Below are positions 23,801 to 35,500 of a DNA stretch of 64,000 nt, piece by piece. The notes under the pieces were generated by a model. The model was given only the letters and a program-made list of their open reading frames with translations, was not told the origin of the DNA and did not search any database. The stretch's first letter is position 1; each line of letters begins with the position of its first letter. The stretch spans positions 62,169,772 through 62,233,771 of the forward strand of contig JAVIAB010000159.1 in assembly GCA_032433765.1 (NCBI GenBank). Direction: 5' to 3'. This stretch comes from Megaustenia siamemsis (taxonomy: Eukaryota; Mollusca; Gastropoda; Stylommatophora; Ariophantidae). Both the position numbers and the translations under genes were made by a program.

Positions 23801-26800
23801 TCCGCTTTTACGATCAACGCATTCAACGCGCCGATGAACGCTAGCATCGCAAATATCGTCGTTAGCGAGAGATTCGTAACGAATCCAGATATCACCCTCT
23901 ATTACATTGAAATAATTAAGCAAAAACTGTATATCCACCAATGCGATCTCATACTGCGTCGAAATGTCAATGGTCTGAGTGAGTTTAACGAAAAAGAGGT
24001 CGGGGTTATTATCCTTAAAAAGTTCTATAGATGCATTGCTGGGTAGAGTGACATAAAAACTCATTTTACTCGTTTTACCGTCGCCTCTTAAAATGTTTGG
24101 ATTATGTAGCATGTAACCCAAACAGCTGCTCAGCAGGGCTATCCACAGTTTTCCGTCCTTTACATCTGGTTTTTAGTGGTCAGATTAAACAGCGAGACCG
24201 CGACAACGGTATATTTAACTATCACTTGACAAAAAATGACAAGTTCTAAGTAGGGGGATAGTTTCCCAAACACCGACCCCAGCATGGTTCGCTCTCTCCT
24301 CACTCCCTAGTTTACGGCTCGCAAATCGGGCTCTCCAAAAATTTCCCCTTCCTCCTCTTCTTCTCTCATCTCTAGTTTTTGTTTCTGACAATGTCCTTGG
24401 ACGGTATCCAACTGTTGAATGCGGAATCGTACCCAAACCACTTGACTAAACTCTCTTTTCGGCCAAATGATGTGCGACGCTCGGTTATGATACTCTCGAT
24501 TCTGTACTCGTGCTTGTCTCCAACTTTTTAAATTTCCGGTGTGTAGAATGACCCCTCTATCTCATCGCTCTTATCGTCTTTCAACACATATGTAACGGGG
24601 TTTGTTTCATCTATTCGACTGATGGAAAACAATTCCTCCATTCAAGCCGGGGCATAACCCTTTTTAAAATTGGCTCTGCCCAGGACCAGTCTAACTCGAT
24701 CACCGACCTTATACAGGGGTCTTTCAAATTTAAAGTTGTGTTTGTTACTATACAACGTGTTCCATACCTGTTCTTGATTGTCTGAGTTTGACATCGACCG
24801 GTGCCATTTTTATACTTCTGTGGTACGAATGGTTATAACTTCGAAGTAGGGCGGGTAGGACTCGGACATAAGAAAGTTTATTGGATTTCGTGAAATATCG
24901 CCACATCCGTTGTTTCAGAGTCCCTTTAAAGCGTTCCACCACGGCGGCCTTAATATCTTCGTTCTGTGTAGTGAAAAAGTGAACGTTATTCTCAGCGAAG
25001 AATTTCTGAAATGTTCTGTTCAAAAACTCTGACCCTTTATCCGTTTGAAAACTCGCGGGTTTCCCATCGCTAAAAATCTTACCGCGGCTTCCACTAAGGA
25101 TTTCCCCGTTTTGGTTCGTATCGGTACAGACCACGCGAATTTACTGAAAACGTCCACGCAAGAAACCAAATAGGAATACCCATCGTTGTGGTTTTTCAAA
25201 TGCCTCAAATCAATTAGGTCTGCCTGATATTGCTGTTGGGGTCCACTCATTATAGTGGGACGCCTTTCAAATCTGCGACGAATTGGTTTATGAAGGGTAT
25301 AGGTATCCTGATGACTCAACCATTGATTGATCTCTTTAAGTCCCAGTTTGGTGTTACGTTGCAGGGACGTTGCACCATTATACGTCCCAGGACGAGAAGT
25401 GTCAATAGTTCTATAATTCAAAATAATTCAATAATAATAATGACGTGTCAATATTTTCTCCACCGTTCCCATTTTGGTTCTAGGATTGCTCTATTTTTTG
25501 TTTTTAGGTCTCAGTTTATATGTGGTTGCGGTTGGAGTGGTTTCATTACATATCTTTGGGGTTTCCGTGCTGGTGTCTTGGTCTGCTCTGGTGGCACCTC
25601 GATTGATGGTGGTGGTGGTGGTGGGGAAGGTTTTTTTTTTCCGTTGACGTGTTGTGTTGAATGAGATCGACCGAGCCCAATGAGCGTACTGATACTGCTC
25701 CAATCTAGTCAAATATTTATGCAGAGCACGTTGGTACACTCTGGCCTTATCAGCGGGTGCTAAATCATCGCGGAATAGGATGCGTTGCATTTCATCATCT
25801 AAATATCTCAAGTTGTCACCGACTGCCTCGGGTGGGGTATACGCGCTAGTAGTCTGTTTAAGACCCTCGAGGAATCGAGGATCCATCAAAATCATTTTTG
25901 GCCATTATTACGCCCCTAGTACTCCCCCGAGAATATTTAATATAAGTCGGAGCAAAGAACCTATGAACCCACCGGTTTTATGGAATCTCTTTCCGCCGCT
26001 TAAGATTCCGTTTCTTTTTAGTGAAAAGTCTCAACTTGTTCTTGTGTCGACGTAGCTCGCACTTCTGTCGCTGAGTGAGTCTAACATTACCTTTTAATAT
26101 GTTATGACAACACTCGCACAAAAACTTAATGAATTTGGGAGAGGCTGTTTTTAATATGGCTCTTAAACCACTCGGCGAGGCGACGCGTCTACATTTCAAC
26201 ATTTCACCGTACCGTCTAAGTGATTCATCACACGTGATTCTCTACTTTGGCACGAAGACGATTTGTCTCTCCCCTGGGAATATTTATGTTCTCAACCTAA
26301 GATTATCACGTGTGTCCTGACGAAGATCAACCAACAAGTAACCGTGAGGATACCATGTCGCGTCCTTAAAACTATCTTGGAGGTACCCAACATGTCGGGG
26401 GTACATTTGTTTAGTCAGATTGATAATTTGACTTCCGTCTCTCGGGTTCTTGAAAAGGACTAAATAATATGTATTGAGGCTTATGGTTCGATGTTCTTTA
26501 TTTTTTCCGAATAGGTTTTGAACAATGTACATCACACTAATATCTCTGTGATGACTACCTTTGGTGAATAATTGTGTTACCCTCTCGTCCGTCTCCGACA
26601 TCAAGTCGTCGATGACGATCAGTCTTCTCTTCTTACCACCTTCCAATTTATCGACGTCTGGTAGACCCTCGATAAATCTCATTGACCCCATAGTCTCGTA
26701 TATTGGTTGCCAATTCTCATAACACCATATAACTTCCTCCGGTACTGGGACAGCTAACTCGTGAAGGTTCTGTATAAACTTTTGTACAAATACCGTTTTC

Positions 26801-27199
26801 CCACACCCTGTTAGCCCGGCTATCAGAGCTGTGAAGGGATGTTTCCAGCGGGGATCCATCTTCACAGGTGAAACTTTAGTGATTATACCACCGAAAAAAA
26901 ATGACAACAAGTGATTTTAGGTCAGCCCGCAAAGTTTCCCCTCTTAAACTCAGGTCTGTTTTAAAATCTACGCCTTATATAAACACTACTGGGGGTTTCC
27001 TAGTCTCATCGAGACTACACATAAACTGCCGTATCATTTATCGTTTGATCGCCCCGTGGATACTTCGGCTTCGAGGGGCCCATGGATGCCCAAATTCAAC
27101 AACCGGACAGTAATGTATTTTCAAATATGTGTTGTATTAATAAAAACTGAAATATAGAACGAATTTTGTTTTTTATCTGCTTTACATTGAATGTGAAAG

Positions 27200-27251
<52 letters not shown>

Positions 27252-30200
27252 TCGTCACTATTTAATGTTAGATTATTAGCACAACCTTACAACACGCCAA
27301 CCGACACATGATGATAACGATGTTAGCGATATTAATAACACACTCAACCAATAAAGGCACCCTTTCCCCAAGTTTTAGAACCGCTACACGTTATTCCCCC
27401 TTTCCCCAAGTTTTAGAACCGCTATAATAACACCTGGCACATGATGATAACGATGTTAGCGATACTACAATAACACACTCGACCATTCAAAATAAAGCAC
27501 CGTTTCCCCAAGTTTTAGAACCGCTATAACATTAAAATAAATTCTAATAACACGTCAGCACCGCACGTCGAGATAATCCCCCGACCCGCCGAGATAATCC
27601 CCGCCACGACCCACCGACCCGCGCCGCCCACGACCCGAGATAAGCCGCGCCGCCTCGAGTTAGTACCCGCCGAGATAAGCCGATTACCGGACAAAATGTT
27701 AAGCAACATTTTTTAACATGCGGCTTAACAATCTTAACATGTAGTTTTACAAATCTTAACATTTAGCTATACATTTTCTTAACTTTTCTGTAGGCTAAGC
27801 TCCATGATACACTACTAACATTTATCAATAAAAAGAAAAATAAAGTATGGACAAAATAGTACAGCCCTAAAAGAAAAATAAATCATTTCTAGGATACGTA
27901 TTTGCTGAAAAATTCAAGAAATTGAAACGCTAAACATTTACGACCGCGGTATAGTGTATTGTAATATTTCAACAAATAATCAACTCTTCCTTATTTTTTC
28001 TAGAAATAGTCAACGCGTAAATTGTAACTTTGCAACAAATAATCATCATCATCTTGTGCCCTCTCCGCAACGAAGGTTGGCTACCATTGATCGCCATTCT
28101 ACTCAGTTTCTTGCTTTGATGGTGCAGGTTGTCGTAGATTGACTTGTCCATCTTTTGATGTTACTCGTCCATGTTAGTCTTGGTCTGCCTCTGCCTCTTT
28201 TACCTTGTATTTTTCCTTCCAATATTACTTTTAGTAGGCTGTTGTGTCTTTTAACATGCCCCAAAAATTTAATTTGTCTTGTCTTAATTGTATTCAGCAG
28301 TTCTCTTTTCATTTTCAGTTGTTTTAAAACTTCATCGTTTGTTATGTTTTGTTTCCATCCAATTCTACCTATTCTTCTATAAATCCACATTTCAAAGGCT
28401 TCAATTTTCTATTCTGTTTTCTTGTCTAATATCCATGTTTCTGCACCATACAGTAATATTGAGAAGACGTAACATTTTGCCATTCTTAGTTTCAGCCCTA
28501 CTGATATTTGTTTTGTTGTTAGTATATTTTTCATGACATTAAAATTAATTTAAAAGAGACTGTCTCCAGATTTATTCCCTCAACTGTGATATTTAATTGT
28601 AGGTCTTGTGAATTGTCTTTGTTTATGATCATAGTTTTAATCTTTTTGATATTCATTTCTAGTCCATATTTTTTGCTTGTTGTGTTTATCACATTAAGCA
28701 ATTGTTGTAGGTCTATAGTGTTTTCTGCTAGTAGAACAGTATCATCAGCATATCTCAGGATATTGATTATTTTTCCATTAATGCTTAGACCTCTTGTCTC
28801 TGAGATGTTTTTAAAGATTTGCTCAGTGTATAGATTGAACCAGCTTGGCGATAGGATGCATCCTTGTCTTACTCCTCTTTTTATGTCAATGGGTGTAGAG
28901 TTCTCCTTGTTATATCTTATTATTGCTGTTTGCTCCCTTGTTATATTAGTCGTATGTCTGCGTCGTCTAGATTTATATCTTTTAGGCAGTCTATAAGTTG
29001 GTTATGGTGTATTCTATCGAAAGCTTTGGTGTAATCTATGAAGATTGCATATATTGGTTTGGTTATTTCTAAGTACTTATCAATCCATGTTCTCATGTTG
29101 AATATGGCTTCTTTTGTCCCATTGTTTTTCTTGAATCAGAATTGCTTCTCATCTATTTCATTATTAATTTTATTCTGAATCCTTCCTTGTATAACTTTTA
29201 GTAAGATTTTGGTTACCTGCCTCATTAGGCTTATTGTTCTAAAGTCGCTGCATTCAACTGCACCATTCTTTTTAGGCTATATTATAAAAGTTGATGCTTT
29301 TAGTTCATTTGGTATGTATCATGTGCGGTATATAACAATTAATAATAAGCTGATTTAAAAAAAAAAATCTTATCACAAATAGTCAAGATATATATTCTAA
29401 TCTTATCACAAATAGTCAAGTAATATATTCTAATCTTATCACAAATAGTCAAGTAATATATTCTAATCTTATAACAAATAGTCAAGTAATATATTCTAAT
29501 CTTATCACAAATAGTCATGTAAAATATTACAATCTAATCACAAATAGTCATGTAATATATTCTAATCTTACCACAAACAGTGATGATGAGATCTTTTTTT
29601 TTATTTAACCTTTTGGATATTCTGTCTAATTTTATATTCTCTTGTTTGTTCTCTTCTTTTCTTTCCATTCTTTCAGCCTGTTGCTACAGTTTTCTCAATG
29701 TCTTCTGCTCGCTTCCCGTGTCCAATAAATGTAGATTGTTTTCCATATGATTCTTAAGTTATTTTAGCTTATCCAGTTCGATTTAAACATTCTTCGTTAG
29801 TGATAGTTGCTATCTATGGAAATCGTAGCATTCCTCTGATAAACCACATCTCAGCTGCCTCTAATGTTCTTTGTGTTGTCTTACTTTACGTCCAAGACTC
29901 ACTTCCATATAGTAAAACAGTTTGCTGCAACCTTTCATGACACATTTTCTAACATTAATTGAAAATGATTTTTACATAGGATGTTTTTGAGTTGATTTAA
30001 TTCATTCTATTCTTGTCCTATTCTGCTTGTAAATTGTACAGTGCATCTGCCATCTGATGTTATCATTGAACCAAGGTATTTAAATGCATGCACTTGTTTC
30101 AGAGTTTTTCCACTTAGACCTTTATTCTACATTCTTGTGTGTTCGTTTTCTTTGATATTGTCATAGTTTATGTCTTTTTGATGTTGAGGGTCGGGCCTTT

Positions 30201-32451
30201 CAGTTCACTTTCTGTCACAGTTTTATCTAACAGATTTTGTTGTTTTTGTTGGTTTCTGCTATCAATACCATGTCATCTGATCACTTGAGTTTCATTATGT
30301 TTCTCCCCCCTCCCCCCTCCACTTTAATGCCAGGCTTGTCCACAATTGTTCTTAAAATATTTTCCTTTAACAAAGAAATAGATATGATAACAATACATTC
30401 CCTTGTTATACTCCTTGACCTATTTGTTGATACCCTTCATGTTTGTTTTCACTAATGGCAGCATCTTGTTTCCAACATACAAGTTTAATAATCATACGAT
30501 CTTAACTGTCTAATTTTATTCTTTTATATTTAAAAGGATATTTTCTAGCAAGTTGTTTACATGTTCATGACTGGCTTTATCGACAGCTTTGGTATTCAAT
30601 GAAGCTTAGCTATGTATCTTTTAGTACCCCCAGGGCTATCACCGACCGTGGTGTATAAAAGACATTTTGAGTTCTCCTTTCTTGAACTAATCACAATTGC
30701 TCATCCGATGTTTGTCATGAATATAATTTTAAATTTTAAATTGATGAATATCAAAAAGACTAAAACTATGATCATAAACAAAGAAAATGCTAAAACCCAC
30801 AAATGGATATCAAAATTGAAGGAATAGACCTGGAGACAGTTCAGAACTACAGCTACATTGGGCATACTGTAACCAATGATGGAAGATGTAAAACTGAAAT
30901 AAATAAATAGTAATTTTATTGCCATGAAAAACATACTAACATTAAAACAAATAACACCAGGGCTAAAACTAAGAATAGCAAAATGTTATGTCTTCTCAAC
31001 ATTCCTTTATGGTGCAGAAACATGGACTTTAGATAAGAAAACAGAACAGAGAATTAAAGCCTTTGAAATGTGGATGTATAGAAGAATAGGTAGAATTGGA
31101 TGGAAGGAAAAGAAAACAAACGATGAAGTCTTAAAACAACTAAAAATGAAAATAGAACTACTAAACACAATTCAAATAAGACAAATGCGATTTTTGGGCC
31201 ATGTTAAAAGACGACACAACAGCCTACTAAAAGTAATCCTGGAGAGTAAAATACAAGATAAAAGTGGCAGAGGCAGATCAACACTAACATGGACGAGTGA
31301 CATAAAAAGATGGTCAAATCAGCCTATGACAACCTGCACCATCTAACCAAGAGACAGAGCAGGTTGGCGATCCATGGTCGCAAACCCTCGCTGCTGAAAT
31401 GGCACTTGATAATGATTGATATATTATCTGGTCATGGCGCTTTACCTTATTACGACAAATTGTCAACTAATATAATCTAATCTTGACACAAATGATCAAC
31501 TAATAATTTCTAATTTTGTCTCAAAATGTCAACTAATATAATCGAATCTTGACAGAAGTGATCAACTAATATTATATATTCTTGACACAATTGTTGACTG
31601 ATATATTATAATTTTGATACAAATAATCGAACAGTATATTCTAATTTTACCATAAATAGTGAACTATAAAAATAAATCTTAACACAAATCACAATTCTCA
31701 ATTCGTGTAATTTTGTAACCTCCTTTTAGATTGCGACAACGATAGTGATTTTGGAGATTGTGTGGGCGCTGTTGTTTGCCAACAACCACTATTGGGATTC
31801 TACACAGGGTATAATGACATCCCCAAATATTCAACTGTGGCTGATGTGGCTACGCTGGACCATTTTTGTCAGTGAGTTTGTGCAATATAATAGAGATTTT
31901 ATATGTTTATAACGCTGATTTGTAATGTATGTGTTTATTCTGCTGAGTTGTAATGTACGTGTTTATTCTACTGAGTTGTAATGTATGTGTTTATTCTGCG
32001 TAGTTGTAATGTATGTGTTTATTTTGCTGAGTTGTAATGTACGTGTTTATTTTGCTGAATTATAACGTAATCAGTTGTTATATGGCAGATAAGTGTAGAG
32101 CTCTTCTGTGGATAAGGGCATTTTGTGGAAACTATAATTATTGAAAGAAGAGCGACGTTAACTCAGTGGGTAGGGAATTGAACTACAAAGGATAAGAGGT
32201 CCTGTTTGATCCTGATCAACGGCCTCCAGGTTCACCCGGCTTTAACTGGGTACCTTTTTCTCTAGGAAGGTAAAGCAGAATGGGTGTAATACCGACCATA
32301 TTGCACCTAAAATCATGTGTCGTGGGTCTATAACAATTATGGTAACTAACACCATATTCACTATACGTCATTTGGCGTGACGGGTCATTAACACCATATT
32401 CCCTATAAGTCACTTGGTTTGACGGGTCAGTAATACCATATTCCCTATACG

Positions 32452-32501
<50 letters not shown>

Positions 32502-35500
32502 TATATATATTACATCTATATATACAATATATAATATTTATCTAAAATAAAGTAAAGTACTCCCGTCACGCCAAGTGGTATATAGGGAATATGGTGTTAG
32601 TGACCATACATTTTACAGACCTTCGGCACATGATTTTTGGTGTAATGTGGTCGGTATTACGCCCTAGATGCTTTACTTTCCCAGAAAAAAATCCGGTACC
32701 CATTAAAGGCTGGGTGAACCGGAAGCTGTCGGTTGGGATCGAACCCTGCCTCTTGTCCTTTGTAGTCCAGTTCACTAACCACTGAGCTATCGCAGGTCCC
32801 TATTATATATCTTTATATATTATATATTATGTAGATTATCAAAGAGGGACTACCTCTGATGCTCAGATTGCCTTCTGCTGCAAAGCTCAAAATAACGAGT
32901 TTGCTGCTGGCTGCAGAAAAATAAACTAGACAGTTTAAAAAAAAAAATAGAATGGACAATGTATAGTTTAGGGAATCGTTCTTTAGGAAGTCATTAGTGG
33001 GGTCTAACGTACACTCCTAAAAGGTATGGTGACAGCTTTTTTTTTGACAGCTGACCGAGTGATGTGGAGAGAGATGATCGCCGACGCTAACCGGCATGGC
33101 AGAACCTAATGTTGAGGATGAAGTATTAGAGACACGTAGATAGTGACTTTACTTGTATTTGTTTTATCTTTTCTTTTGGATGGGGTACATGCATGTCCGT
33201 CTCCATGATTGCGGTAACGTTCTGTCCACCTTTGGTTGTGTATATGTAGCAGACTCATTTCTTTATGTCTGGTTAGCGTGGATATCTCGTTGGTTATATA
33301 TTCTGGTCATGTAGATTTGCTTTCTTATGTTTAGAGCACGTTCTGACATCAAATCTGGAGTAGGGCAACAATCACAATTTATATTCACCACCATCACGAT
33401 TATCATGGACTCTTTAAATACAACAGTGTTTATCTATGCTTTTATACGTAGATAGAATCGTATGTACAATTGAGGTGAGACGCAGAATGGCTCAAGCAAA
33501 AGAAACTATCCAAAAATTGAGGAAGATGTTATGAAATCCATTTTTGACAATTTAAACAAGAAAAAAGAGTTCTTAAATGTTACGTAGAGCCAGTCTTAAC
33601 ATATGGATGTGAAATCATGGGCAATAAGACAACAAACAAGAAAATTACTGGAAACTGTAGAAATGTGGTTTCACAACAGAATGTTTAGAATACCATGGAC
33701 GGATAAGAAAAGTAATGAATAGAACAGTTGGAATATATTGTGACAACTGGGAAAACTTAGGGACGCAGAGATAGAGGGAAGCAAAGAGAAATGGTACCAG
33801 ACAGCTTAAGAGAATGGTTTAACAGCAGGTCAACAACAGAAATAACTGTCGCGATGGATAGTTGGGGAGAGACATGATCACCTACGACAGCAGGCCCGAT
33901 AATTGATGATGATGATGATGAGTAGAATCGTACTGTAGAGTTACATAACTGCGTCCTGTCCTATCAAATAAAACAGTTACACTACAGTCAGGAATGTATG
34001 TTATGGTTATGGTTATGGAAGGCTCCGGTATCACTGCAAACAAATTAAAATCCATAATTGCACAACCGCCCGTGCCAGTGGAATCATCCGAATTACTAAC
34101 TCATCTCCCAAACAAAGAAAGGTAGCTGTAGTCCCCATCATAGCAGTCTCAGCACACGCCAAAAGACATAAGGCGAAACCAAAAAGAAAGTGAACACGGC
34201 CAACTGTTCCCTGTCATACGATATCAGCATTCATCGTAAGCAATTGGAATATCGGAACATGATCAAAACGGATGAAACACACAGCTCACGGTGTGCACAG
34301 AGCACTTAACTCAGTAGCTCATGCAACACGCCGGACTTGGAATATGAGGAAACTGCAACAAGGAACACTTTTCAGACATAGCCTTCAATGGTTCCTGTCG
34401 CCTATCCACCACATTGCCCGGAAGTTCACGTCCTCCTGAAAATGATGATTGTCATATTATTTAAATGTATAGCGCTTGATGATGTTAAGACATCGTGATT
34501 AACTCCAACTCCGAACATACAAAACACAGTTCGTCGTCAGATTATCCCCGTTGCACACCAAACAACAGATCGCAAGATTAGCGCATGGTCGGTCTTGGGA
34601 CACATGATGAAACAATATGATGACGTAGCACGCATAAAATGGCTGCGCTCATGGGTTCATGGTTACTCTAGTGAATGCAGTCTACAACGAACGAAACATG
34701 GTGCAAACTTTCCAACGAGAGAAAACTTCAGCTGACTTGACGGAGCCCACCACATTAATGCGTTGGAAATTGTAAATAACTTGCGGCAAACATCTCCATC
34801 AACGGGTCATTGAACAGCACTCAGTGTGACATAAAACGCAGATCAACATTAGACGGTGGAAGGCGCATTTACAACACTTGATTTGTCAAAACGGAGTATT
34901 GCCGTGCGTGCAACGCCAATTAAATGACGCAGATATGACAAGTAGAACATCATTTCGAATGGAATTCAGAAAATTGTAACGGAAACCCGAAATTGATAAC
35001 ATTTCAAAGCAATTTCCGCAGCGACTTAGTTCCGCCATCTTGGAAACGGAAGTCCCGGAAATGGACCAGGAATGTATGTATATCTGATCTACCACTTGTT
35101 ACAGCAATCCTCATTTCTGATCTACCACTTGTTACAGCAATCCTCATTTCTGATCTACCACTTGTTACAGCAATCCCCATATACGCTATACCACTTGTTA
35201 CAACAATCGATATATCTGCTCCCGTTATCGCTCTACCACTTGTTACATCATTTTCCGTATCCGCTCTGCCACTTGTTACAGAATTCCCCATATCCGCTCT
35301 ACCTCGTGTTACAGCATTTCCCGTATTCGCTCTACCACTTATTACAGAAATCCCCATATCCTCTCTACCACTTGCTACAGCAATCCCCATATCTACTCTA
35401 CTACTTGTTACATCAATTCACATAATCGCTCAACCACTAGTTACAGCAATCCACATATATACTCTACCACTTGTTACATCAATCACCATATCCTCTCTAC

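Larger units (their letters stand above)
20609..27428 (-). mobile_element. Polinton/Maverick (adintovirus-like) provirus, no polymerase B
   Basis: A 6.8-kb element bounded by inverted repeats (20609-21021, 27005-27428). All genes read on the minus strand: ATPase, small basic protein, conserved unknown, integrase, penton-like, pX-like, 41-aa basic protein, major capsid protein and protease. These are the integration and virion-formation modules of Polintons, self-synthesising virus-like transposons. Usual Polintons are 13-20 kb and encode a protein-primed DNA polymerase B, for which there is no space or sequence here. Several genes are broken while others are intact. It may be a deletion derivative or a naturally polymerase-less form needing a helper. 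I found no clear 6-bp target duplication. It lies antisense in intron 1 of the predicted host gene. Confidence 0.9.

Noticed and set aside
24215..24436. 73-codon frame between integrase and penton genes
   Set aside because: It overlaps the chromo-like tail of the integrase in another frame and has no Polinton-like features.
26901..27113. Extra gene in the right inverted repeat
   Set aside because: The frame lies mostly in inverted-repeat DNA and matches a frame in the left repeat only because the repeats match.
34003..34020. TTATGG repeats as telomere-like sequence
   Set aside because: Only three short copies, and they are part of the inverted-repeat arm.
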